59,613 bases of DNA, taken from the NCBI GenBank assembly GCA_030065055.1, contig JASJDS010000025.1:1-59613 (forward strand). The letters run 5' to 3'. This DNA comes from Calothrix sp. MO_192.B10 (GTDB lineage Bacteria; Cyanobacteriota; Cyanobacteriia; Cyanobacteriales; Nostocaceae). The translations under genes and the position numbers were made by a program. The notes under the pieces are model-generated. The model worked only from the letters and a program-made list of their open reading frames with translations. It searched no databases and had not been told where the DNA came from. How positions within the stretch are numbered: position 1 is the stretch's first letter; every line of letters starts with the position of its first letter. This document shows positions 9,607 to 17,955 of the stretch, one piece after another.

Positions 9607-10477
9607 CCTTAACAAAAGCCAACTTCGCCGCCCCCACCATTCCTGCCGAATTACCCAACTGTGCCGGTATAATTTGTAAATCAGAGCGAGATGTGGGCAT
9701 CACTCGCCGATTAATCTCCGCCCAAGCAGTAGGTAAGAAGAACTCAGCACTAGCACTCACACCACCACCAATAACGATCGCTTGGGGTGTCAGTACGTAA
9801 ATTAAACTTGTTAAACCAACACCTAAATCGCGTCCGTATTCTTGCCAAAAAGCTAAGGCTGAACCATCTCCCTGTCGTGCCAAAGCCCCTAATTGTGAGG
9901 GTTCTTTTCCAGTACGGCGACGAATTGCGATCGCAGATACATATTGTTCCAAAGAACCTTGGTTGCCACTATTACACATTGGACCATGAGGATAGAGGTT
10001 AATTAATCCCAACTCTCCCGCCGCACCCCCAAATCCTGTGAATAGCTCGCCATTTTGGATAATTGCCCCACCAACTCCAGTCCCCAGAGTCAGGAGTATA
10101 AAATTTTGCCAGTTGCGGCCAGCACCCAACCAAGCCTCCCCCAACCCGGCGCAATTGGCATCATTGGCAACAACCGTCGGTTTGCCCGTTGCAGCTTCTA
10201 ACCAGTCTGCTAGGGGCACATCTTGCCATTGGGGGAGGTTTATGGCAATTTTAGCAATACGTCCGGCAGCATCCGCAGGGCCAGGAGTACCCACACCAAT
10301 AGCTATAGCCATATTATCAGGATCTAGTTGAGCGATCGCATCTAGTATTACCGCCAAAACTGCCTGTGGTGTAGCGGGTTGGGGTGTAGGCACAGTTAAA
10401 GATTTGATACAAGTACCATCAACTGCAAAACACCCCAACTTAATTGCAGTTCCCCCCAAATCGATGCCAATAACCAA
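9593..10477 (-). CDS. ROK-family sugar kinase (glucokinase-like)
   Basis: A 294-residue ROK-family protein, likely a cytoplasmic ATP-dependent glucose or other sugar kinase. It shows the phosphate-binding start IGIDLGGTAIKLG, the catalytic Asp106 in VVANDANC and the second phosphate loop LGTGVGGAI (131-139). The zinc site of classical ROK proteins (His followed by CxCGxxGCxE) is altered: it reads CNSGNQGSLE at about 168-177, so two of three cysteines are Ser, and the GE(I/L)GH His is Leu. The start is TTG 10477, supported by a GAGGAG ribosome-binding site ending 9 nt upstream. That site overlaps the stop of a 59-codon gene, so translation is probably coupled. The C-terminal codons merge with heptamer repeats. 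Confidence 0.88.
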   Translation of the reverse strand: MVIGIDLGGTAIKLGCFAVDGTCIKSLTVPTPQPATPQAVLAVILDAIAQLDPDNMAIAIGVGTPGPADAAGRIAKIAINLPQWQDVPLADWLEAATGKPTVVANDANCAGLGEAWLGAGRNWQNFILLTLGTGVGGAIIQNGELFTGFGGAAGELGLINLYPHGPMCNSGNQGSLEQYVSAIAIRRRTGKEPSQLGALARQGDGSALAFWQEYGRDLGVGLTSLIYVLTPQAIVIGGGVSASAEFFLPTAWAEINRRVMPTSRSDLQIIPAQLGNSAGMVGAAKLAFVKVDSC

Positions 10478-10489
10478 TTACTTATCTCC

Positions 10490-10669
10490 TCAATCCAGTT
10501 CTTTAGTATCAATAACACTAGAACTGGCATGAGTAGTAGAAGAAGATGAATGTACATGGGCTTTTCCCTGCCATGATGGTACAGGGGCACCATGTAAAAT
10601 ACTAGCCAAAGTGACCGAAAGCATAAATCCGCCAGCAGCGGCGGCAATTAAAGAAAGGTTATCTTTCAC
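10490..10669 (-). CDS. 59-residue single-span membrane peptide, coupled to the ROK kinase gene
   Basis: A small open frame (GTG 10669 to TGA 10490) encodes a 59-residue peptide with one hydrophobic span (about 5-27, LSLIAAAAGGFMLSVTLASI) and a polar tail rich in Ser, Thr and His (KAHVHSSSSTTHASSS). Its TGA overlaps the GAGGAG ribosome-binding site of the ROK kinase gene, which argues that it is translated. It is preceded by a weak GAGATA site. I do not recognise a family. The topology suggests an anchored peptide with a short hydrophilic end. Confidence 0.6.
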   Translation of the reverse strand: MKDNLSLIAAAAGGFMLSVTLASILHGAPVPSWQGKAHVHSSSSTTHASSSVIDTKELD

Positions 10670-11333
10670 GTAAATATCTCGGTAGTAAATACAACAAAAT
10701 AATAAACTAATACAATATATCCGTTATTGATGGCTTTTTAGCAATCAAACAATTTTGGATTTTAGATTTTAGATTTTGGATTTAATGGATAAATCTGGAA
10801 GCTTGTACCATCAAAAAAGAACTAGTCACATTTCTCCTTCTCCCTTTGTACGGTAATATTTCCTTGTTAACTCCAGGCTAAAAGTAGTAACAATCATTAG
10901 TGATGGGATTCCGGAAGAAAAGAGGAGGGAAGGAGTTCGGAGTTCGGAGTTCGGGGTTCGGAGTTCGGAGTAGGGGCGGGGTTTCCCCGCCCGGAGTGAT
11001 GGAGGGAAGGAGTGAAGGAGTGAAGGAGGGGAGGAGTGAAGGAGTGAAGAAGGGGAGCATCCCAAATATTAAATATTGTAGTGCGGGCAGCGTTCGACGG
11101 CTCGACTGAGCTTCGCCGAACGTCTGAGCTCACGCCGTAGACGTAGTCGCCCCGGAGGGGCTAGGCTTGCCCGCATCACATATCAAGGGAGCTTTCCGGC
11201 TTCCACTACGTAATATTTTTGAAAAATTGGGATGCTCTCGTGAAAAAGTAGGGGTAGGGTTTTCCCGCCCGGAAGGAATGATAACTGATAACTGATAACT
11301 GATAACTGATAATTGAACCTAGGTTACTGAAAT
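10670..11333. other. Repeat-rich intergenic region before the cysteine synthase gene
   Basis: No gene is supported. The stretch contains TTTAGAT heptamers (10752-10785), GGAGTTC heptamers (10929-10970), GGAGTGAA octamers (10994-11050), a GC-rich compound palindrome (about 11085-11180, including ACGTCTGAGCTCACGCCGTAGACG) of the small dispersed repeat type, and TGATAAC heptamers (11279-11315) that end just before the cysteine synthase start. Confidence 0.75.
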
Positions 11334-12314
11334 ATGGATATTAAAAATGGTTTTGTCGGTACTGTGGGTAATACTCCACTAATTCGATTAGATAGCTTGA
11401 GTAAAGAAACCGGCTGTGAAATTCTTGTGAAAGCTGAATTTCTCAATCCTGGTGGTTCTGTTAAAGACAGAGCAGCCCTGTATATCATTGAGGATGCGGA
11501 AGCAAAAGGCTTACTTAAACCAGGTGGAACGGTGGTAGAAGGAACAGCCGGAAATACGGGGATTGGACTAGCACATATTTGTAATGCTAAGGGTTATAAA
11601 TGCCTGATTATCATCCCTGAGACTCAATCCCAGGAAAAAATGGATGCTCTGAGGGCTTTGGGTGCGGAAGTTCGCCCAGTCCCCGCAGTGCCTTACAAAA
11701 ATCCCAATAACTATGTGAAATTATCCGGCAGAATTGCTGCGGAAATGGACAATGCTATTTGGGCAAACCAGTTTGATAATATTGCCAATCGCCTCGCACA
11801 TTACGAAACCACTGGACCGGAAATTTGGGCGCAAACCGATGGTACAGTGGATGCTTGGGTAGCTGCTACCGGTACTGGAGGAACCTATGCAGGGGTATCT
11901 ATATTCCTCAAAGAAAAAAAACCAGGGGTAAAATGTGTAGTTGCTGACCCTATGGGAAGTGGATTATACAGCTATGTGAAAACTGGTGAAATCAAAATAG
12001 AAGGTAGTTCCATTACCGAAGGCATCGGTAACAGCCGAATCACAGCCAATATGGAAGGGGTGCCCATTGATGATGCCATCCGTATTGACGATACAGAAGC
12101 GGTGCGTATTGTCTATCAATTACTGAGGAAAGAAGGTTTATTTATGGGTGGTTCTACGGGTATCAATGTTGGTGCAGCAGTCGCCCTTGCTAAACAAATG
12201 GGTCCGGGACATACTATTGTTACTATTCTCTGTGATAGTGGCGCTCGTTACCAATCACGGTTATTTAATCAAGAATGGTTGGCATCGAAGGGATTATCGT
12301 CAAGGGGAATTTAG
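11334..12314 (+). CDS. cysK: Cysteine synthase (O-acetylserine sulfhydrylase)
   Basis: This PLP enzyme makes L-cysteine from O-acetylserine and sulfide in the cytoplasm. The 326 residues include the cofactor lysine K44 in [11 protein letters not shown], the substrate loop [10 protein letters not shown] (family consensus TSGNTG), the PLP-phosphate loop GTGGTYAG and [10 protein letters not shown]. The variant TAGNTG and a slightly extended C-terminus ([13 protein letters not shown]) match a group often named cysteine synthase A in cyanobacteria; some relatives act on other nucleophiles, so exact specificity is uncertain. It is monocistronic as far as can be seen, with TGATAAC heptamers directly upstream. 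Confidence 0.9.
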   Translation: MDIKNGFVGTVGNTPLIRLDSLSKETGCEILVKAEFLNPGGSVKDRAALYIIEDAEAKGLLKPGGTVVEGTAGNTGIGLAHICNAKGYKCLIIIPETQSQEKMDALRALGAEVRPVPAVPYKNPNNYVKLSGRIAAEMDNAIWANQFDNIANRLAHYETTGPEIWAQTDGTVDAWVAATGTGGTYAGVSIFLKEKKPGVKCVVADPMGSGLYSYVKTGEIKIEGSSITEGIGNSRITANMEGVPIDDAIRIDDTEAVRIVYQLLRKEGLFMGGSTGINVGAAVALAKQMGPGHTIVTILCDSGARYQSRLFNQEWLASKGLSSRGI

Positions 12315-12615
12315 AATTTAGAATGAAGAATTTAGAATTATTACACTATCGATAAATCGAAGGGCTAATGAAACGATAGATTCATTTTCCTCTCCACGGA
12401 TGAACCCACATGGCTTGTATCTAGTCTATTTTTTGGTCAGTTTCATACCCTATTGTTTCTATTCTTTTGACCATAAAAAATTATAAATGCAAGGTTTTCA
12501 AGCCTCATACCCCTATTTGATTGTACTTTTTTCATCAATGAATTGAGGAGCTTGCACCCTGAATTGATTATGAATTATGAATCATGAAGGGCGTAATTAT
12601 TTAATTCACAATCGG

Positions 12616-12900
12616 ATGACTACCATATCAAACTATAAATGTATCCGCATCTGTCAAAATCGGACTTGCCGTAAACAGGGTGCTGCTGATGTGTTAGCGG
12701 CTTTTGAAGCATTATCTATCCCTGGAGTCAAAATAATGGCTTCTGGCTGTTTGGGACAATGTGGTAATGGTCCAATGGTGTTGGTATTGCCAGATGCTGT
12801 TTGGTATAGTGGTGTCCTTGCCAGTTCTGTACCCCTGATAGTTGCACAACATTTATTGGACGGTAGAAAGGAGGGAAGGAGTGAAAGAGGGAAGGAGTGA
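12616..12900 (+). CDS. Thioredoxin-like 2Fe-2S ferredoxin
   Basis: A small thioredoxin-like 2Fe-2S ferredoxin. The four-cysteine pattern is C-x4-C (CQNRTC) and C-x3-C (CLGQC, followed by GNGP), as in the NuoE/HoxE-like ferredoxin fold. The frame is open from ATG 12577 (107 residues), but the ATG at 12616 (94 residues) lies nearer the first cysteine and suits the family better. The last 11 residues (RKEGRSERGKE) are encoded by GGAGGGAA/GGAGTGAA repeats, which also provide the stop codon; the natural end is probably near HLLDG. Redox partners are not apparent from the neighbours. Confidence 0.85.
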   Translation: MTTISNYKCIRICQNRTCRKQGAADVLAAFEALSIPGVKIMASGCLGQCGNGPMVLVLPDAVWYSGVLASSVPLIVAQHLLDGRKEGRSERGKE

Positions 12901-13016
12901 AAGAGGGAAGGAGTGATGGATAATTTGATATGTTTAGTTGTGGGCAATTATCCGCGAGACTAACTTAAATTAACGGTTTTAGAGATACATTTTTGTTAAC
13001 TTCAACGAACTATATC

Positions 13017-14030
13017 ATGAATATTCAGGAGCTTCGCCAATCCTTAAAGTTAAAGTGGTTAAATTACTACCATAAAAACCAATCTTGGTTGGTAAAAATG
13101 CGGATATGGGGTACTTATGATGGCGAGCGCCGCCCTTCTTCTGGCTTTATTTTGGCAGCTTTATCCGTTTTAGAACCACAACTAGAGCAAGCATTCCCCT
13201 TTATTTTAGAACTCAGTAATAATCCAGACCAAATTATTTCCGCTTTAGGACTTAATTTTAACCCCGAACAACAGTTACATTTAGTTGATTCCAATCAACA
13301 TAATACTGATGGAAATGAGCGATCGCTGTGGCAAGATTTAGTTTATGCTAAGCAAGCAGATAATGGGCATATTTCCCATCCTGAAATGGCTGACGAGCAA
13401 CCAGCGACGCAAAATATCCAATTGATGACTATGGTTGCAGATGATGAGGTTATTAACCAGCCAATAGCATCCTCAATGGCAGTAGAACAGGTAAATCAAC
13501 CTTTACCAGGCTTTGGCTTGAAAGAAGCAGAAACAGTAGGAGTATTGGTAAACCAAGGTAATACCGCAGTCAAATCGACTGTAGAGGAGTTCGCCACACC
13601 CATACATTTACCAACCAGAATTACCCAAACAGTGACGACTGTAAGTGAGTATCCCATTTCCCCACCAGCCGAACCACCCACAGAAAAAGTTCCTCAATCC
13701 GTGCCTTTACATAGCTTTGTGTTGGATGAGAGGACAGGGATTTTTCACCAGCCACCACCAACATTGAGCAATGTTCAGCAACCCTCACAAGTGGAATCTC
13801 CTACATACATATTAGGGGAAACAATCTGTGTACCCTCACTTGCTGTGGAAAATCACTTTGGGGAATCCAGCAAATTAGAAAATTTATCAGAGTTAGAAGG
13901 TGATAATAACGAAAACGAAGAAGATGTATCTTCTCAAAAGAAAAAGCATTTTAATTTAGCTTCTTGGATTGATGACTTTTGTCAAGGTAGGGGATGGGAT
14001 AGGGAGGATGCAATTTTTATTCCATTTTGA
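13017..14030 (+). CDS. DUF5331 domain protein
   Basis: A 337-residue protein (from ATG 13017; a TTG at 12993 is less likely). The N-terminal 90 residues (MNIQELRQSLKLKWLNYY... WGTYDGERRPSSGFIL) match my recollection of the cyanobacterial DUF5331 family. The rest is low-complexity, rich in Pro, Glu, Gln and Val, with no catalytic motif, and ends in a short conserved-looking tail (FNLASWIDDFCQGRGWDREDAIF). The function is unknown; a scaffold with an N-terminal folded domain and a disordered linker is the simplest reading. Confidence 0.75.
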   Translation: MNIQELRQSLKLKWLNYYHKNQSWLVKMRIWGTYDGERRPSSGFILAALSVLEPQLEQAFPFILELSNNPDQIISALGLNFNPEQQLHLVDSNQHNTDGNERSLWQDLVYAKQADNGHISHPEMADEQPATQNIQLMTMVADDEVINQPIASSMAVEQVNQPLPGFGLKEAETVGVLVNQGNTAVKSTVEEFATPIHLPTRITQTVTTVSEYPISPPAEPPTEKVPQSVPLHSFVLDERTGIFHQPPPTLSNVQQPSQVESPTYILGETICVPSLAVENHFGESSKLENLSELEGDNNENEEDVSSQKKKHFNLASWIDDFCQGRGWDREDAIFIPF

Positions 14031-14118
14031 ATCTTTATCGGTGAATATAGGGGACAAAACCCCTAAGTTTCACCAATAACCCTCAACCCTCAACCGTCAA
14101 CCCTCAGCTGTCAACTCC

Positions 14119-15117
14119 TTATAAATCAGGATACTGATGAGAGACAAAGGGTACTGCGACAATTTCACCCCCAGCATCCCCTACTTGGACTTGTAAACCG
14201 ACACCACCCGCTTTAGTACGAATATAACCCAGTCCAAAATCACCATCCACAGTAGGGGTGTAACTCGTAAGTTTACCTACCTTCTCTTCTCCAATAGTAA
14301 TTAAAGTGCCTGGTGTTGCTGGAGCTGTTAAGCGAACGCCCCAGAGGTTTTGTTTTACCCCTTTATAGGTATTGAGGCGAGCAATAGTTTCTTGCCCAAT
14401 GTAACAACCCTTATTAAAGGAAATCGTCTGCCATAAACCAACTTCCAGGGGATTATAATCATCTGTTAATTCGCAGTCTGGCATGGGTCGTCCTTGTAAA
14501 ATACGTAACATATCCCAGGCGCGATCGCTCATTTCCACTGCACCGGATTCTAAGATGATTTCCCGTACAGTATCCTTATCGGTAATGGGAAACATCAGGG
14601 TATATCCAGGAGCAGCCAAACCACTACCCACCGCAATCCGCAAACCTTCCACAGATGGTAAAGAAACAACTTGGTGAGTGCCATATGGTTTGCCAATTAG
14701 TTCTCCCCCTCCCAGCTTTTCCACCACCGCATCACTACCAGAGCCAATTAAGTTAAAAGTGACAGTAAATTTAGTAATATCACTGAGCTTGACTTTATCA
14801 GAGAAAAAGATATACTTATCCATCCATTCCATCAGTGCTTGACGGCGTTGGGGGGATACCAAAAGAATCACCGCATCATCTCGCACATAAGCCGTAACTA
14901 AATCAATAGTGCGAGCAGTGGATGTAACGAATACCGTATCGCAACCTTCTCCCGGTTGCAAGCTGAGGAAATCATTGGTACTTTGGTTATGTAAAAATCG
15001 CAGGCGATCATCATCTGCTATTTTAATCCTTCCCCAGTGCGTGCGATCGTATAATGCAACTCCTGTTTGTGCAGCTTCAATGGCTGCTATATCTTTGCTA
15101 TCAATGGCTGATGACAT
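14119..15117 (-). CDS. ygfZ: YgfZ/GcvT-like folate-binding protein
   Basis: A 332-residue member of the GcvT/YgfZ family, tetrahydrofolate-dependent proteins that help maintain certain iron-sulfur enzymes and tRNA modification. The diagnostic YgfZ motif K-G-C-Y-x-G-Q-E appears as KGCYIGQETIARL at about residues 234-246. The N-terminus has the RIKIADDDRLRFLHNQSTNDF segment expected for the folate-binding domain. The ATG at 15117 is in a sensible position; no strong ribosome-binding site is visible. It is converged upon by the DUF5331 gene, with a short run of CAACCCT-type heptamers between them. Confidence 0.9.
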   Translation of the reverse strand: MSSAIDSKDIAAIEAAQTGVALYDRTHWGRIKIADDDRLRFLHNQSTNDFLSLQPGEGCDTVFVTSTARTIDLVTAYVRDDAVILLVSPQRRQALMEWMDKYIFFSDKVKLSDITKFTVTFNLIGSGSDAVVEKLGGGELIGKPYGTHQVVSLPSVEGLRIAVGSGLAAPGYTLMFPITDKDTVREIILESGAVEMSDRAWDMLRILQGRPMPDCELTDDYNPLEVGLWQTISFNKGCYIGQETIARLNTYKGVKQNLWGVRLTAPATPGTLITIGEEKVGKLTSYTPTVDGDFGLGYIRTKAGGVGLQVQVGDAGGEIVAVPFVSHQYPDL

Positions 15118-15216
15118 GATGATTTAATGGTGAGTATGGTCATTCAATTTTGGATTGTCCCTATGTCTAAAGCCGAGGGCTGGAAATAATGATAGTAAGC
15201 TTATGTTTTCTCCATG

Positions 15217-15526
15217 ATTGAAGCCAACTTAAATAATACCAACAAATAAATTATCCCGTAGGGGCACGGCACCGACAATCTCTCGGATTATAGAACAATA
15301 TAGCCCACGCCGTGCCCTGATTGAAAAACTGCAAGATATATGACTATCTCCATAGGGCTGAGAGTTTATATATTGAAGCCAACTTAAATAATACCAACAA
15401 ATAAATTATCCCGTAGGGGCACGGCACCGACAATCTCTCGGATTATAGAATAATATAGCCCACGCCGTGCCCTGATTGAAAAACTGCAAGATATATGACT
15501 ATCTCCATAGGGCTAAGAGTTTATAT
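15217..15526. repeat. Two tandem copies of a 155-bp segment
   Basis: The 155-bp segment beginning ATTGAAGCCAACTTAAATAA is present twice in tandem (15217-15371 and 15372-15526) with only a few substitutions. Each copy carries the dispersed hairpin family GTAGGGGCACGGC ... GCCGTGCCC. The second copy ends just before the next gene and creates an artificial upstream extension of its reading frame. Confidence 0.9.
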
Positions 15527-15544
15527 GAAGGTGTGTATTTATCA

Positions 15545-16411
15545 ATGTCATATTGGCAACAAATATTACAAAAATCAGAAAATGAATTGAGTATAAATAC
15601 CACCCAAAATTGGTTCATCAATATTGCTCAACACTTATTAAACCATTCCCTGTTGTTAGTGAATAACACACCCCATCGACTTATAGAAATCGAGTTTTAT
15701 TACTTTGCTCCTAACCATCAAGATTTTTTTACCCATCGAGACACCCTACAAACGGAACCAGGAAAATGGTATTTCCATCGCCACGGTGGGACTTACAAAG
15801 GTGGTACTTTCAAAGGGTTAGATTTGACATTCGGTAATTGCAACGCCCACGGTGGTATTCTCATTCGCAGTATAGAAACATCAAATGGGGATATAATTTG
15901 CGGCCCATCTTTATGTGTAGACTATTTATTATCCCAAACCAATAGTAACAGCGTTGCTGCACTGGATGAAAAAATTGCCCAGCGCCTAGCTTGGGATAAA
16001 AGCAATATTATTCAACTGAAAACAGAACCCATAGAGCGAACAAAACCAATATTTTCTACTGCTAGGGTGGGATTATCGCTGAAAAAAGCAACTGCATCTA
16101 ATCAGATGCATTTGTTTATCCTGCGTCCCTATCGCTATCTGACAGAACCAAGAAAAATTAGTAAGGGTAAAGTATATCTGGTGTTGGCGTTACATTCCCA
16201 AGGAATGGATATTGAACAAATTTGTCAAACTACAGGTTCTCCTCAACGTAGTGTTCGAGAATATATTAATAATTTTGAACTTGGTAGACAGGAAAAAGAC
16301 TTTTCACAATACTATGGTATGGTTTTTGATAGGAAACAATTGTCCAGGCTACATGGTACTTGGTATGAATATTGTGAAGTGAATATTCCTACCACTGAAA
16401 TAGATATTTAG
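15545..16411 (+). CDS. Hypothetical protein resembling 3-methyladenine DNA glycosylases (MPG/AAG-like)
   Basis: A 288-residue protein from ATG 15545; an upstream frame to 15476 is open only because it runs through the 155-bp repeat. The core runs IEIEFYYF-(x)-HRD, then KWYFHR-GGTYKGGTFKGLDLTFG, then GGILIRSIE and GPSLCVDYLL. This order (acid-containing strand, HxxD/E, YG-like segment, and VLIRA-like strand with an 'E') resembles the AAG/MPG fold, whose motifs are VETEAY, YVYxxYG and AVLIRAVEP. The similarity is weak and the C-terminal 120 residues, with an HTH-like stretch (IEQICQTTGSPQRSVREYIN), have no counterpart. The assignment is an inference; catalysis is not shown. Confidence 0.65.
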   Translation: MSYWQQILQKSENELSINTTQNWFINIAQHLLNHSLLLVNNTPHRLIEIEFYYFAPNHQDFFTHRDTLQTEPGKWYFHRHGGTYKGGTFKGLDLTFGNCNAHGGILIRSIETSNGDIICGPSLCVDYLLSQTNSNSVAALDEKIAQRLAWDKSNIIQLKTEPIERTKPIFSTARVGLSLKKATASNQMHLFILRPYRYLTEPRKISKGKVYLVLALHSQGMDIEQICQTTGSPQRSVREYINNFELGRQEKDFSQYYGMVFDRKQLSRLHGTWYEYCEVNIPTTEIDI

Positions 16412-16506
16412 AGTTTATTGATAGATAAATTAATCAAAATAAGGAGAGGGGGGCTGTCAGGTGGGTTGAGGTTTTATATTTAAATTGTAATCATGTGAAT
16501 CTTTAG

Positions 16507-16535
16507 AACCCCGACTTTTTCAAAAAGTCGGGGTT
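16507..16535. terminator. Strong palindrome AACCCCGACTTTTT / AAAAAGTCGGGGTT
   Basis: A near-perfect hairpin of about 13 bp with a one-to-three base loop, 95 bp after the preceding stop codon. It may end transcription of the MPG-like gene. The same palindrome family occurs in degenerate form at 17332-17360 and as ATCCCCGACTTCT at 27176-27204 and 23995-24050, so it is also a dispersed repeat. Confidence 0.55.
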
Positions 16536-16684
16536 ATTATCCCAGGAATTCTTATTATTTTCTTACTAAACTCTCATCAATTTCTCATTTATCAATCATA
16601 ACCTCCTCAGTTTGCTCAGTCATTCTAGTAATTAAGGGTAAAAAACTAAATCACTGGAATCGAGTTAATACAGGAGAAACTATT

Positions 16685-17029
16685 ATGAAACGTTTTTTAA
16701 TTGCTGGCTTAGGAACCCTTTTATTAACAACTGCTGCTACACCTGTTTTTGCTAAAGAAGTCGCCACCAGTTCCCAAGAAAGTCGCAACCAAGTAACCAG
16801 AAATGTTAAACCATTCAACCTAGTTTTTCTCGCCTATCAAGGATATTTTCAAGAGCAAGGTATTCCTAGCAACGGTGCTTTTCTCAATCGTGTCAGATAT
16901 GGAGATATTAGTGCTGAAGATTTGGTGAAAAGTGCGATCGCTTTTGGTAGACTATCTCCAGATACTATTAATAATCGCAGCTATCTCAGTGCAGTAAATA
17001 ACCAACTCTACAGCCTTTCGAGAGAATAA
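16685..17029 (+). CDS. Small secreted protein
   Basis: A 114-residue protein with a clear signal peptide (MKRFLIAGLGTLLLTTAATPVFA, cleavage expected after residue 23), so about 91 mature residues in the periplasm or outside. An AGGAG ribosome-binding site lies 9 nt before the ATG. The mature part (FNLVFLAYQGYFQEQGIPSN ... DLVKSAIAFGRLSPDTINNR) is alpha-helical in character and has no cysteines or known catalytic motif. It resembles small secreted hypothetical proteins of cyanobacteria; I know no function. Confidence 0.8.
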   Translation: MKRFLIAGLGTLLLTTAATPVFAKEVATSSQESRNQVTRNVKPFNLVFLAYQGYFQEQGIPSNGAFLNRVRYGDISAEDLVKSAIAFGRLSPDTINNRSYLSAVNNQLYSLSRE

Positions 17030-17032
17030 TTT

Positions 17033-17299
17033 ATACCATTTTGAAAAAAGAATGGAATATATGGGTGAATGCGTAGGGAACATCAGTAAGATAATTTCAT
17101 ATCGCGGTTTCCACTTGGGTGCAATACATTCGCTTACCTCACCCCTTCCCCTCTCCTTATTAAGGAGAGGGGTGTCGGTTGGACGGAGTGAGGTAAAATT
17201 TGTATTCTACTCAACCGAAAACCGCTATATACCAAAAGATTATGGATGCCGTGTCCTGACAAAGAATGTATGCTTCGCAAACATTATTTGAATTGGTAT
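17033..17299. mobile_element. MITE-like element with ATACCATTTTGA / GAATTGGTAT ends
   Basis: The left end (ATACCATTTTGAAAAAAGAAT) and the right end (TTCGCAAACATTATTTGAAT then TGGTAT) are also found bounding a shorter copy at 59179-59317. The termini are imperfect inverted repeats starting ATACCA. Inside lies a separate palindrome (CCCCTCTCCTTA and its complement, 17148-17172) that also occurs at 24447-24470. No coding capacity is seen. Confidence 0.6.
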
Positions 17300-17349
17300 T
17301 GGCAGCATTTATAACTTGAAAACCTCAGAACCCTGGCTGTTTCAAAAAG

Positions 17350-17664
17350 TTGGGGTTCTTGTTTTTAGCTGATGATAAAGTTAATGACTATATTCAAAAA
17401 GTTGATCAAGATATAAAATTGCGATCGCATCTTATCACAATTGTCAAAAATTATATCCAAAATACTAACCAAGAATATGCTGTAGTACAAGCCTTACATG
17501 GTGCATATGTCGCTTCCCAACCACCACAACCCCTGACAATCGAAGAAATGCATGAAATTTTGATTGAACTTTCTTCACCTTTAATAGGATATTTAGGAAG
17601 AGATAAAGGTGCTAATATGAATAGCGATCGCTTTTACTTTCTACGTTACTTACCAATCAAGTAA
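17350..17664 (+). CDS. Hypothetical protein, possibly 5'-truncated
   Basis: An open frame of up to 104 residues from TTG 17350. From residue 8 on (DDKVNDYIQKVDQDIKLRSH) it has plausible cyanobacterial codon use and helical character, and ends in MNSDRFYFLRYLPIK. The first seven codons are made by a degenerate copy of the AACCCCGACTTTTT palindrome (17332-17360), and no ribosome-binding site is visible. The gene may have lost its original start when the palindrome arrived. I do not recognise the family. Confidence 0.45.
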   Translation: MGFLFLADDKVNDYIQKVDQDIKLRSHLITIVKNYIQNTNQEYAVVQALHGAYVASQPPQPLTIEEMHEILIELSSPLIGYLGRDKGANMNSDRFYFLRYLPIK

Positions 17665-17955
17665 AGCATATACATTATACATATATAACGTTGGCTTTCG
17701 TTCCTTCACTCCCTCACTCCCTCACTCCTTCACTCCTTCACTCCTTCACTCCTTCACTCCTACCCTTCAGGAAGCCGCTTCGCGTCTACACTCCCTCACT
17801 CCCTCATACTGTTTCACTTCATTGGTGATACAAATCATGGACTTGGGCGCACGCAATGCGCCCCTACATATCCCCTACATATGTATCAATATTTTTGTGA
17901 ATTGGTATCACTCCCTCACTCCATCACTCCATCACTCCTTCACTCCTTCCCTCCT
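17665..17955. repeat. CTCCTTCA repeat field with nested elements
   Basis: CTCCCTCA/CTCCTTCA octamers (17700-17760) are interrupted at about 17761-17790 by a small dispersed repeat (GGAAGCCGCTTCGCGTCTAC), then continue to a 103-bp MITE (17806-17908) and further octamers that run to the end of the HEAT/NACHT gene. No gene is seen. Confidence 0.75.
17806..17908. mobile_element. 103-bp MITE, ends ATACTGTTTCAC / GTGAATTGGTAT
   Basis: A short element with inverted termini, carrying TTGGTGATACAAATCATGGA and the hairpin GGGCGCACGCAATGCGCCC. A second complete copy lies at 21884-21983 and a left-end copy at 22009-22071. No coding capacity. Confidence 0.7.

Noticed and set aside
10396-10647. 83-codon minus-strand frame with hydrophobic residues overlapping the ROK kinase start
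   Set aside because: It overlaps two better-supported genes in other frames; its hydrophobicity is a frame-shift by-product of the small membrane gene region.
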